A stretch of 64,000 bases of DNA, from the NCBI RefSeq assembly GCF_035046485.1, contig NC_085138.1, positions 331,930,421 through 331,994,420 of the forward strand. The letters run 5' to 3'. The position numbers and the translations under genes were made by a program. Under the pieces are notes generated by a model. That model ran no database searches and was not told the DNA's origin. It was given only the letters and a program-made list of their open reading frames with translations. This DNA is from Aedes albopictus (Eukaryota; Arthropoda; Insecta; Diptera; Culicidae). Shown here piece by piece: positions 11,181 to 21,720 of the stretch; within the stretch, counting starts at the first letter, position 1; the number at the start of each line of letters is the position of its first letter.

Positions 11181-12120
11181 ATCAACGCATAAATATTCCC
11201 GGTAATCATTATATCGTCGCCATCGTCCTCGGTGTCAATGTTGCACATCTCCCCGGTGGTGTAGACACAAGCCAGATCCACTACTGCAACGGCAACCGTG
11301 TTCTCATCACGTGCTTCGCATCGGGTGCGTCCAATTTCCGTCGAGCTGATCTGGATAATTTCTCCAGGATACGAACGAGCCTTCAAGGCGTAACTGCTAT
11401 TATAGTGTGCGTCACGGTCGGAGTCATTACAATTGCAACACTCGGGGTACTCCTGCATACTCCGGAGGGCTTGTCATCTTCGCAGCAACCACCGTGCATG
11501 CACGGAAGGATGGTACGTAGACTTGAACGAAACAACGTCCGCACCTCGCCCAAAAACTTCCTACAATTGTCAATCTCCGCATTTGTCACAGTGCGGTGGT
11601 GCGGTGTGTGCCTGCCCGGTGGGGTGCCATAATTCCACTTCCGAGACCGAAAGCGACGAACGAACGAACGAAAGCATCCGTCGCTATTCGCGAAAAGACC
11701 GGATTTGCGCTGCCCCAGCTCCACACCACCATATACTCTTACCATAATTTGAAGCTAATCACTTTGCTGATGCTGCTCACAGTTCGCCTTATATATGCCA
11801 GCCGAGCAGCACAAGCTTTCCGGTTGGGATGATAATGTACTTTGATCACGATGACGAACGACTATGTGCGACGATGACGACGACGATGCCGATGAGATCT
11901 TACGAAGCGGCGCGGCGGCAGTGTGCATTATGCCTGGTAATTGGATTGTTGATTGAAATTGGTTCCGATCGGCGTGTTTGAGGAGACAGTACCTACCGAA
12001 CTGACTGAAGCTACGCACCGGAGGAGTTGTAGTCGTGCCGTCTTAGTCGATCCAAATGTGTGAACGTCGTATGATGACCTGCCTCCAAATTATGAGTAAT
12101 GTTGTGCTGTTTCAGGATAC

Positions 12121-12420
12121 ATTCGAAAGCTTGAAAGAACTGTATTGCTTGAAATTTCCCTTTAACGTCAAATCTAAGTTGGAATTTCTTTAATTATTGG
12201 TTGTTTTCCATCTGATATGACGGGATTTAGCGCATATGACGAAATAAATGTCTACCCCAAGAGTTTTTTTTTATGTATTGTGCTTTTCAGTTTCTCAGTG
12301 AAATAAGGATTTTTTTCTGACCTCTTGCACTATATCGATTTTCTATGAAATGGCTATACATATATAAAAAGTAACCTTAGTGAGTTTTCCAATTAGTTTG
12401 TGCCCTCAGACATACCAAAA
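12121..12420. other. Spacer with end motif shared with 28019-28071
   Basis: At 12206-12258 the string CCATCTGATATGACG...TTAGCGCATATGACGA...TCTACCC matches 28023-28076 closely. Each copy has arrays or AT-rich repeats nearby, so this is probably the end of a dispersed repeat. I see no gene in the rest of the stretch. Confidence 0.5.
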
Positions 12421-15020
12421 AATTGGGACTTCTTCCAGGGATTTCTTTGGGAATCCCTCCAAGGAAAAGAAAAAACTTTGGGGATTCTTTGAGAAATTCT
12501 TCCCAGAATTTCTTTTCAATTTTTTTAAGGGATAACACCAAAAAATCCCTCAGAAATTCTTCTACGAGTTCTTATAAAAAAAACTATATAAGATTCATTA
12601 TGAAATACAAGATTACTACAGTTTTATACAGGCATTATTTCGTATATTTTACTAGCAATTTACCGAAATTTCTCAAACAATTATTTCAGAAAATCGCAGA
12701 AGTTTCTCCACGAATTTGTTCAGAAATCCTTTAGTGGTTCCATCTGAAATTCTTTATATGAGATTGTCAAAGAAATTTATTGAGCATTAATTTAGAACAC
12801 TATTCATAGAATGCTTCAGAAACTCCCCCATGGACCCAGGCATTTTTGAGAAATCCACCTAGAGATTTATTTTGGAAAATCTTCCAGCGAGTTTTAAATA
12901 ATTTTCACCAGGAAAGTCTTAGGAAATTTACTTGAGACATCTGTCGTCAATTCTTCCAGGAATTCTTTGAGAAACTCATAGTTTCCTTTAAAATTGTCTC
13001 CAAAGTTTTTAGTACTTCTTCTATAAATTTGCTTCAGATATTCCTCCAGAATTTCTTCCGGAATTTTCTCTATTGGATCCTCCAGAAATTTCTTATAGAA
13101 TTCCTCTAGAAAAGCTTTTAAGAATCTCAACAGAAAGTCCTTCATAGATTCTTTCAGAAATCCGCACAAGAGTTCTATCAAGAAATTATTCATCGATTCC
13201 TTGAAACAATCAAATGTTCTAAAAACCTTCAGAAATGTTTAAGGATGTCAAAAAATTTCTCACATTTTCGATCAGAAATTTTTCCTGGCATTAGCAGAGG
13301 AGGGATTTCTTTTAGAAAACTTCTATGGATTCCTTTTAAAATAGCTTCACGGACTTTCAAAAAATTCTGTAGGAATTCGATCTTAAAATCTGCCAAAGTT
13401 TCTCTCCGAAACTCCTCTATCGGATTCTTCGGAAATTCTTCCAGGGTTTCTTTAAGAATAGAGACATTTCTTTATAGATGTTTCCTCAAGGATTTTTCCA
13501 GGAGCTTCCTCAAGAATTGTTTCAGATAGATTTCCATGTGTTTCTTCTGAAACTCCGCCAAGGATTGCTTCAAGCTTTCTTCTAGTGATTCGTTTCGAAA
13601 ATCTCAAGAAAATTTCTTCAGGGATACCTTCAGGATTTTGTTAAATGATTTTTCTAAATTGCTTCCAGTGGTTTCTTCAAAATTATTCCAACATTTTTTT
13701 TAAGAAATTCGTACCGTTTTTTTTTTCTGGAGCCCATCAGAGCTTGCTCTATGAATTCCATTAAAAATTCACGCAGGAATGTGTCCCGAAATTTGTTCAG
13801 GGGTTCATCCAGAAAATTATGCAAGAATTCCTCAAAATATTCTTACATTAATCCTTCCCGTGATTCTGGCAGGAATTACTTTTCAAAATCCTGCAGGAGT
13901 TCATGCACAGATTCCATAAAGATTTTCTACAGATATTCCTTCATGTCGTCTTCTCAATCTTCTTGGCGAAAAGTCCCAAGTAGTAAGCATATCCACAGTT
14001 ATTAACTTCATCTGCCAATAATCAGTTTACTCGTGTGGTAGTACTCAATGCCCAAGGGAGACAAGAAATGTTCCATTATGAAATGTTGCTTGACCTACCG
14101 ATCATCGAACCCGTCATCTTCGGCATGTTGTTGCGCTTATTGCTTCGGCTACATGAATTTTAATTCCTTGACGGATTTCATCAGAATTACTCCAACATTT
14201 CCTCAGAGGATAACTCTGGGAATTTCTCCACGGTATTAATTAGAAATTTATTCAGAAATATGCCCAATGCATTTCTGCAAGAGTTTTTTTAGCATATCTA
14301 AGGAGTTATTTCTAGTGGATTTTACAGAAGCTCATCTACCCATTTACCCAGGTATTTTAACAACAATGCCTTCAGGAAGACGTTAACTGAATGCTTCCGC
14401 AACACTTTCAGAAAATCAGCCAATAATTTTATTAAAGGATTTTTATTAGAAAATTTTCTTTAAATTCTTAAATAAAATTTTCTAGAAATTCCACTATGGG
14501 TTTCCCGTGCAGATTTTCGTAGGTATTTTTTCAGGAAGTTGTTCAAAAATTCCTCAAGAGATTTCTCCGCGAATATCCCTAGATTTTTTCTCCAAGAATT
14601 CCTCTAGAGATTCATTCATGAGTACTTCCTGAGATTTCTACAGAGGTTCTACTGTTTCTTCCAAAATTCCATAAAAAATTCTCTCAGAAATTCCTGCTAA
14701 AATTTTCGTCTAAATTTTCATCAAGGCATCCTTTGTGAAGATGCTCCAGAGACTTCTTCAGAATTTTGGTGATTTCTTCAGGAATTTCAGCACGAGATTA
14801 CTTCAAAAGTTCCATCATGGAGTTTATCGGAAAATCCTCTAAATATTTCTTTAAAAATCCAACGGGAGTATTTTCCAAATTCTTCCAGAGGTGTGGAGAA
14901 TCCCTTCTGAAATTTTTGCAAGGATTTTTTTTTTTCAGAAACTGTTCCTGTGGCTCTGACAGAAATATTTCCTAGGATTCCTTGAGAGATTCCTGCAGAA
15001 ATTGTGTCAGATATACGTCC
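12421..15020 (-). repeat. Degenerate 12-bp tandem array, minus orientation
   Basis: Units read TTCCTCCAGGAATTTCTTC-like on the plus strand through most of the block. A SINE relic interrupts it at 13985-14155. At about 15010-15030 the orientation switches to plus, so the two blocks meet end to end. Confidence 0.75.
13985..14155 (-). mobile_element. Degenerate tRNA-derived SINE relic
   Basis: The plus strand shows in order CCACAGTTATTAACTTC, CGTGTGGTAGTACTCAATGC, CCATTATGAAA, ATCGAACCCGTCATCTTCGG (box B complement) and CGGCTACATG. This is the same order as in the SINE at 57676-58400. The box B complement ATCGAACCC is kept; the tRNA head is decayed. Confidence 0.6.
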
Positions 15021-15639
15021 AAGATTATTTTTTTCAGGAGATCTTCCAGAAATTGCACAAAAATAAATGAAGAGTTCTTGGAAAAATCCACGCAGGAATT
15101 TCCATAGAAATTCGTGGAGGGAAGTCTGAAGGAATGTTTCAAAAACTCCCGGTATTATCTTTGAAGTTTTCTAGAAGAAATATATAAAAGGATTCCTGGC
15201 CAAAAAATTATTGAGCAACTTAAAAAAATTGTCTTTAGAATTTTAAGAAGGGATTCCTGGGAAAATCCTCAGAGCGATTTCTGAAGATTTTTTTGTTTTT
15301 GAAAAATGTACTCAGAAATCACCACAACAATGTCAGGCAATATAACTGGTGAATTTTTGAAGAAATCACTCAATAATTTTTTTAAGGATCTCTAGAGGAT
15401 TTTCTAAAGAAATCGTTGGAAGAACTCTTGGAGATACCTGTAGAGAGAATTAGTTATACAATTTCTGCAGGGATTAGTACCTTGAGAAATGTCTGAACAA
15501 AATCCTACGGAAACAAGAAAAATTACTTGAGGAATTATTTAGAGAATCACTAAAACATTTCTGAAAAATGAGTTTCTGAAGAAATCCTTGGATTGCTGTC
15601 TGAAGAAATCCCTTAAGAACTCCTGGTGATACCTTTGTA
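15021..15639 (+). repeat. Degenerate 12-bp tandem array, plus orientation
   Basis: Units such as GATTTCTGAAGATTTTT and TTTCTGAAGAAATCCTTGG. It abuts the minus-oriented array on its left and the TAACA-rich element on its right. Confidence 0.65.
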
Positions 15640-16098
15640 GATAGTAGTTATAATAACAAAAATTGTATCACAACTAGTTGTTATTGAAACAAAAACGTAA
15701 CAAGTTGAGATATAATCATAACAAGATTATTTCAAATTATGTTACACTAAACTTGCGAAATCATAAAAAATATAACAAGCTCTTTTATATATTTTAGAAC
15801 AAATTATAACAAGAATTGTTATAAACCTCTAAACTCGAGTGCCCAAAATAAAAAAAAACTATCAATCTGTTTCGCGACAACACAAAAAGTCCTAAAAATT
15901 TTAAAATAATTTTGTTACAGAAATTATTACAAAGATTGCAATAAACGTGTAACGAAATTATGTTAGAAGCAATCATATTATAATGCAAAATATAACAAAT
16001 GTTGTTATACTTCTGTTTGAATAAATGAAATAAGTTTTGTTATAATTTAGTAGCTAAAACTATAACAAATGTTAATATAATATTGTTATGGATATTCA
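15640..16098. mobile_element. TAACA-rich non-coding element (MITE-like)
   Basis: AT-rich sequence with frequent TATAACA or GTTATAA words. The right boundary TTGTTATGGATATTCACAT recurs at 19863-19880, where a ~110-bp related fragment starts. A third TAACA-rich element at 29764-30250 has clear inverted ends. The terminal repeats of this copy are not clear, so its limits are approximate. Confidence 0.45.
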
Positions 16099-16166
16099 CA
16101 TAGCATAGCATAGCATAGCATAGCATAGCATAGCATAGCATAGCATAGCATAGCATAGCATAGCAT
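16099..16166. repeat. Microsatellite (TAGCA)n, about 13 units
   Basis: Uninterrupted 5-bp tandem repeat from about 16101 to 16165. It lies exactly at the edge of the TAACA-rich element. The 83-codon minus frame across it (a CYAML repeat) is an artefact of the microsatellite. Confidence 0.95.
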
Positions 16167-16168
16167 GA

Positions 16169-16336
16169 ATACTTGCACAAATCTTGGATGGAGTTGCAAA
16201 GTTGAATATATCCATTGACATTGCTGATGTCGCTACTATATACAATGTCATAGATCAACTCAACTCCACACACCTGGCCAAGTCCTTGCAAGCATTTATA
16301 AATCCCTTCATCAACTTAGAAAGAGCCCAGAACTGA
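16169..16336 (+). pseudogene. 55-codon open frame without start, possible gene 3' fragment
   Basis: The frame ATA CTT GCA ... encodes a well-mixed sequence (ILAQILDGVAKLN ... SLQAFINPFINLERAQN) and stops at TGA 16334-16336. It has no array character. An in-frame TGA (16166-16168) sits right before it, at the edge of the microsatellite. A polyadenylation-like AATAAATAA lies about 110 bases downstream (near 16446). It could be the broken C-terminus of a gene, a transposon protein scrap or chance; I recognise no family. Confidence 0.25.
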
Positions 16337-17209
16337 AGCAGCTTCCAATAGATGAAAGGATGTTGAAAATAGCGAATTTTCAACTTCTATGTAGTTTAAC
16401 AAATGTATATATACTGAAGTAGAATTATCATGAGAATTATTGTTAAATAAATAATATTAGAAAGATCTCACCAATTGTTTCGTGGTTTTTGTGGTTCCAT
16501 GCCGCTCATCTAATTGTAAGCATGCAATTGTAAGCAAAAAAGCACGGATCAAACAAAAACAACGAAAATGAACGCAGATTTGAAAATATTTTACGCTTGA
16601 AGAGCCACTTAAAAAACCGATTCCGGGCGGCTGTTTAGAACGAACTTACTAAATAGTTCACAAAATAGTGGATTTGACTGTAAAGGTTATGTACGCCATT
16701 TCATAAATGTATAAAAAGCATTAAATTTAAAAGGAACTTTCTCACCAATTTTGAAACATCTTTGTCGAAGAAATATCGCTTGCCCTTTCCGGTCGCGGGG
16801 AAGAAGTGTCCCAGTAATGCTTTGCGTCACGATAATCCAGCGGACGTTCGTTCGCTTGCGCCATACCATTACGATCACGAGCATCATAAGGTTTTCGTTA
16901 CCCATACACTTTTCCCTCCATCTTCTTGAGGACGTAACTCCCGTCGCGGCACTCTGATCTTCATTCTCTTCCAGAGTGCGTAATCACTTTCACCGAAAAA
17001 ACACACTCTTTAGTTTCCTACCAAACAACGCGCTTATTTAATTACCGCTTGAAACCGAAATACTAATAACAGTCCCAAAGGGCAGAATCAGCTTCCAAAT
17101 TTCTTGAAAATTTTCTGACAGGCGGAAGGCAAAAACACAGTACGAGAGAACTCCACGTCTATATTCGCGCGCGGCACACTACGATCAATCTGTACTTGGT
17201 TTTGATCTA
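16337..17209. other. Unique stretch with a small GC-richer island (16780-17170)
   Basis: On the minus strand an ATG at 16964-16962 opens MKIRVPRRELRPQEDGG... (26 codons), with a weak donor GTAACG after codon 21. A further minus frame (16687-16905, 72 codons) follows in another phase and overlaps a GGTGAGAAAG donor-like site near 16740. A very similar CAATTGGTGAGA occurs at about 16467-16480. The pattern could be the 5' part of a minus-strand gene with small exons, but no domain is recognisable. Otherwise nothing identified. Confidence 0.25.
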
Positions 17210-17732
17210 GATCTCATTAGAAGTTCCTTCTGAGATGAATCAAAAAGCTGCTTCAGGCATTCTTCTAGGAAATAGTTCTGGGATTACATGGGTATCGAAG
17301 ACTGCAAAGCCAAAACACCCACGTACTTCCGAGATTCGTCCAACCTAAACGATTCCTAAAGGATCGTCAACAAAATTTCTCCTGAAGCTTTCCCTGCTCA
17401 TATTCCTAACAAATTTTTTTTCAGGGACTCCTACAGGAGTTTGTTCTGGAAATTCTCTAGCTGTTCCTACTGCAAATCCTTCAAGGAGTACTTCTGAGAA
17501 TGCTCTAGAAATTTCTTCAGTATATTCTCCAGGAGTTCCTACTTGGGATCCTCCAGAATTTTCTTCAGGGAATCCAAGGGATTTTTAAGAAGTTGCTTCT
17601 GAAAATCCTTAAGTAGTTCTTTCTAAAAATCCTCTGCAAGTTTCTTCTTGTGAGAACCCTTCAGAAGTTCTTTTTGGGATTCTTCCAGGGGTTCTTTCTA
17701 GTAACCCTGCAGACGTTTCTGTAGTTTTGTAG
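17210..17732 (-). repeat. Degenerate 12-bp tandem array, minus orientation
   Basis: Units such as TTCTTCAGGGAATCC and TTCCAGGGGTTCTTTC; ends exactly at the target site of the MITE that begins at 17735. Confidence 0.65.
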
Positions 17733-17734
17733 TA

Positions 17735-18952
17735 GGGTGGGACGGGGCAAGATGGGTCGCGGGGCAAGATGGGTCAGTGCCATTTTCGGGCGCATTACTC
17801 ATGTTTTGATTATGGTAATAATTTTGTTAGATGACCAGCATGAATATACAAAAGTTTGGGGCATTGATTTAAAAAATATTCAGTCTCATTGAAAAGAAAA
17901 AATAATATGGTTTTAGCCATTTTTCTTATGCGATACATTCCATATAATCTCCATATAAACGGCCGAGGGGCAAAATGGATCACCTTCAATTTTGAACGTA
18001 TTTTTGGAGCATTCAAAAGTTATTTATTTTTTATCACAAGACTATCTCATAAATGACTTCAATCAAGTGGAATGATCGTTCAAAATTATAACATAAAATT
18101 ATGATATTTTTTTGGTGAAAACATCGATTTTCAAGTCGCATTAGGAAGGACCACTCAAATCGTAAAGTTTTTTATTTTCAAAAAAAAAAATATAAATTGT
18201 TTAATTAGTAGCTCTTGTTTACTCAGTATGGATATGGAGCATATATGTATGCGGAACAAATCTTATATTTTGACGTTTTTCGTTGAGAAAATGTGAATTA
18301 CTTAAAAGGTGACCCATCTTGCCCCGCACTTTTTTCACGGCGCAAAATCGATCACTATTTAAAACTGCTGGTTTAACATCATATTTTGTATTTAATGAAC
18401 TTTTTATCGACTTTTAGCATAGCTAACTAGTGTATTAAAAAGTAGCGGACGAATACAAACCAATACGATTCCCTGATAAAAAAGATCATAGAGATACAAC
18501 AGAATGGATTGTTACAACACGCTGAATTGAATGGTACTTACAATTAATTCAATTGTTTAAAACGATAGAGTAACAACAGATCTTATGGTTTTCCACCATA
18601 GCATGTATTGTAAATGTCACTTTTACAATAGAAAATGGGGGTTGTTATGTATCTTTACCATAAAAAAATCCAAATTTTCTGGAAAAAAAATCAAGCCAAC
18701 TACCATTCAACTTATGGTGTTTTTATTATTGAAATCTCTAGTGCCATTGATTTTATTGTAAACGTATTGTAGTTCCAATACATCATTTTCAGCAGGAAAA
18801 TACGTACAAAATATAATTTGTTGTTGAATAGTCAAATGTATCATTATTCAATGGTAGTTTATGGTGATTTTATTGGAAATTTTTATCAGGGTTTGTATTT
18901 GCAAAGTTATGGTGATCCATCCTTAGGTGACCCATCTTGTCCCGCCCCACCC
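17735..18952. mobile_element. Tc1/mariner-type MITE, 1.2 kb, TA target duplication
   Basis: The ends GGGTGGGACGGGGCAAGATG (from 17735) and the near-complement ATCTTGTCCCGCCCCACCC (to 18952) are flanked by TA at 17733-17734 and 18953-18954. The motif GGGGCAAGATGGGTC or its complement recurs inside (near 17760, 17968 and 18305). No transposase frame is present. A second element (18471-18891) is nested in it. Confidence 0.85.
18471..18891. mobile_element. 421-bp MITE nested in the 17735-18952 element
   Basis: It starts CCCTGATAAAAAA and ends TTTTTATCAGGG, its complement. Internal words ATTGAATGGTA...ACAAT and CTACCATTCAACTTATGG with ATTCAATGGTAGTTTATGG also pair, giving a foldback. The flanks end in TT on the left and begin TTT on the right, so the duplication is uncertain. 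Confidence 0.7.
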
Positions 18953-18954
18953 TA

Positions 18955-19303
18955 TCATTCAATTTTGGAGGGTCTTATAAAGTGAAATCTTTAGTTTATT
19001 AACTTGAAACATAATTTGCATAAACATAGCATGTCAAAAAGTCACTTACCTTATAAAGCCACCGAGCGCTTTCTTAATGATGAATGAAGTAAAGTAGTAA
19101 AGTATAAACCATCATCAAACACCAGAATTTCACTTAAAAACATTTTTTAAAACGCAAAAAGCTTTAGCTGCAACTAGGTATCTCAATCCTACAAAACCTT
19201 ATTTATATTTTCTACAAGAATCACCCTAATGTGACCTCGGCACTCACGATCCGAAGTTGCGAGATTGCGTTTCTCGCTCGCACTTTTGCACTCGCGCTGC
19301 TAG

Positions 19304-19304
<1 letters not shown>
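18955..19304. other. Unassigned AT-rich sequence
   Basis: No gene, hairpin or known repeat recognised between the MITE and the CT microsatellite. Confidence 0.5.

Positions 19305-19379
<75 letters not shown>
19305..19379. repeat. Microsatellite (CT)n, about 37 units
   Basis: Perfect dinucleotide run. On the minus strand it is (GA)n, the sequence type bound by GAGA-factor proteins in flies, so a regulatory role is possible but unproven. Frames that read Ser-Leu repeats through it are artefacts. Confidence 0.97.
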
Positions 19380-19381
<2 letters not shown>

Positions 19382-19862
19382 GCGTGCACAGCACACAGGC
19401 TCAGGTCAGGCACAGTCCGCCGACGAGACGGAAGTACCTATCACCGTTATTTATGACGAAGAAGCTGAAATTCCGTTATTTTTAGCTCCGACGAGATTTT
19501 TGGTTTCGGAAACAGAATCAATTAAATTGATATTTTGATGAGAAATTATAGAATAGAGAATACACTTTCAATGCAAAACGCTGTTAAAAACACAATGTTA
19601 TGACATGAGAATCCCACTTTTCTGATCACTCAAGTGATATTTGCACTAGCGGTTTACTTCGGCAACGAAACTTTCAGCTTTTATTCACTTTACAAGGCGG
19701 ATTAGAACATCACTTTCACGGAATTATTTACATCGAATAGCTTCCGTCGGTTCTATAGATAATCAATTTTAAATCAATTTTAGCAGGAAGTAATCAGCGT
19801 TTTAAATTTTGATTCAAATTTTCAAACTCGCGAACGCGGAGAAAAATGGAGCGAAACTCATT
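19380..19862. other. Unassigned sequence
   Basis: The plus frame right after the microsatellite reads SADETEVPITVIYDEEAEIP and onward to a stop at about 19538. It looks protein-like but is short, and its only start lies upstream of the CT run. Nothing else recognised. Confidence 0.35.
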
Positions 19863-19975
19863 GTTATGGATATTCACATGCAGAAATCCTCATAACAGAA
19901 TTATACCAACTATTGATATTTCTAACAACAGTTGTCATTATTTTGTTATGCTCCTGTTATGTGCTTCTGGTCGGG
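19863..19975. mobile_element. Fragment of the TAACA-rich element family
   Basis: It begins TTGTTATGGATATTCACAT, shared with 16082-16099, and continues with CATAACAG, CTAACAAC and CTGTTATG words. Ends are approximate. Confidence 0.45.
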
Positions 19976-20781
19976 TTTTTAGAAGAAAGTCTTGAAAATT
20001 TTCTGGAAAGATTCTTGGAAAAAACATCATAGAGCATCTTTTCAATTTTTCACAGGAGAAATTCCCGGATGAACGCGGTAAAATACTGGGGAAATACTGG
20101 AAGAAACTTTTTGAGATATCTCCTGATTCCCAGAAAAAAAATAATGAAAATCTTATGGAGGGAATCTGGAAGTAATTCTGGAAGTAAGAGCGGATAGCTC
20201 ATTGGAAGCATTAAAAGTATCTAAATTTCTGAAATTTCTGAAGGAGAAAATATATGTAGAAGTTATTGCAGAAGTTGCACACAAAAGTACTGGTGAGATT
20301 TTTAAAGATATCCCTTAATATTTTTTTTGAAAAGATCGCTAGAGGATTTTCTGAAGGAATCCTTGGAGGAATTCTTGGAGATATCTATGCAAGAGTTCTC
20401 AGAAGACTTTATTATACACTTTCTGAAGCGATTAGTATCTTTGGAAAGTTTTAAACAAAATTCAGCAGAAACACAAAAAATCATTGAAACAAAAAAAAAC
20501 ATTGAATAATTATTAACTTCTAAAAAAACTTCTCAAAGAATCTCTTGGAAAACTTCGAGAGAATTCCTGAATATATGGATTTATAACCGAAGGACGCTCT
20601 GAAAAAATTCCAACATTAATTTCATAATAAAAATCCTGGGAATACTTTGAAATTTCTAAAGTGGCCCCAGAGGAACTTCTAAAAGAATATCTGAAAGAAT
20701 CTCCAAATCTCTGTGAAAATGTTTCCCCTTGAATTGCATCTTTTGAAAAAAATCTTTGGAGGAATTCCAGAAAAGCTCCTC
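19976..20781 (+). repeat. Degenerate 12-bp tandem array, plus orientation
   Basis: A clean 12-bp rhythm is visible at 20350-20385 (GGAATCCTTGGA then GGAATTCTTGGA). Because 12 is a multiple of three, the frame at 20327-20509 becomes a tetrapeptide repeat (EDFLKESLEEFLE); this is not taken as a gene. The SINE at 20796 inserted into this array. Confidence 0.75.
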
Positions 20782-20795
20782 GAGAAATTCTTAGA

Positions 20796-21373
20796 AGCCG
20801 GCGCCTGTGGCGTAGTGGTCACACGTTCAGCCCAGCAACAGTTTTTCATCAGTTGCTCTCCCCCCCGAGAGTGGCTGACAACTGACCGTCTTCTGCGCAT
20901 ATGCTCTGACGGCCTCGGAAACTTGGATATCGGTTAACGGCAACTCATAATGGACTACAATCGTTCTGGGAAAGGAACAAGATCCACACAGAAATATTCT
21001 CGTGCTTATCATTCTACCATGGACAGAGTAGAAAAGTGACAGCATCGCAAAGGCAACCATTTCGATATAGCAGTATTATAATTTATTACGTTTACGCGCT
21101 GTACAATCGCTTAGGGGCTGTTCATAAACCACGTAGACCAAAATTTGGCCATCTCAGACCCCCACCCTCCTCCCTCGTAGACTTTTGTCCATACAAAAAT
21201 TTTGAAAGTTGTATGGAGCGTAGACTTTGGCCTAAACCCCCCCCCCCTCCCCCCAAAAAGTCTACGTGGTTTATGAACGGCCCCTTACGCAGTGGACAAA
21301 AAGAGCTGTAGATTAGGTTAAATGGTTGAAGAATTTAAAAAACAGAAGATTTTTTTAAATACTTTTTTTTTTG
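20796..21373 (+). mobile_element. tRNA-derived SINE with nested MITE; probable 14-bp target duplication
   Basis: The head GTGGCGTAGTGGTCACACG is the box A type seen at 3489; the 3' part GATTAGGTTAAATGGTTGAA is also shared with that SINE. GAGAAATTCTTAGA (20782-20795) and GAGAAATTGTTAGA (21374-21387) flank it, differing at one base. Because the surroundings are array sequence, this duplication is probable, not certain. A 171-bp MITE (21114-21284) lies inside. Confidence 0.8.
21114..21284. mobile_element. Harbinger-like MITE nested in a SINE, TTA target duplication
   Basis: The ends GGGGCTGTTCATAAACCACG and CGTGGTTTATGAACGGCCCC are near-complements. TTA flanks it at 21111-21113 and 21285-21287. 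The empty site is visible in the related SINE at 3002-3489, whose reverse strand reads AATCGCTCACGCAG where this copy reads AATCGCTTA, the insert, then TTACGCAG. TTA duplications and such ends fit PIF/Harbinger (Tourist-like) MITEs. Confidence 0.88.
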
Positions 21374-21387
21374 GAGAAATTGTTAGA

Positions 21388-21720
21388 GAAATTCCACGAT
21401 TAATTTCGGAAAAAATCCTGCAGGAAATTCTGATAATATTTCTGTAGAAATTCCATCAGAAATGTTTAAAAAATACATCAAATTATATATGCACAAACTT
21501 CTGTAGGAATTGAAAATAAAAAACAATAGGAGGAGGAATTATTGAAGAAATTTCTGAAAAAAAACTCTTGGACTATTTTCAAAATTAAATTAAATGGGAG
21601 GGAATACATTCTAGAAGAATGCCCTCTTCCGCGATATGACAAAACAATTTTTTGAAAAAAAAAAATCCTGGAGGGGTGTTTCCAGAATAATTCTTATTTG
21701 ATAAGGTGTTATTGTTTCCA
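21388..21720 (+). repeat. Degenerate 12-bp array, plus orientation
   Basis: The array resumes after the SINE with units such as AGAAATTCCACGATT and GGAAATTCTGATAAT; it decays toward 21650. Confidence 0.55.

Larger units (their letters stand above)
9660..12120. other. Unique GC-richer island; candidate regulatory or exonic DNA
   Basis: Free of arrays and MITEs, with many CGT/CGA triplets (10490-10640, 11640-11670, 11850-11890). It includes the candidate exon at 10394-10582, the TATA-like site near 11097 and the hairpin at 11144-11180. Overlapping open frames on both strands at 11126-11747 show no recognisable domain. The rest of the island holds nothing I can name. Confidence 0.5.

Noticed and set aside
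16040..16291. Minus frame with a CYAML repeat
   Set aside because: It is the (TAGCA)n microsatellite in translation.
19231..19538. Two plus frames with long Ser-Leu repeats
   Set aside because: Produced by the (CT)n microsatellite.
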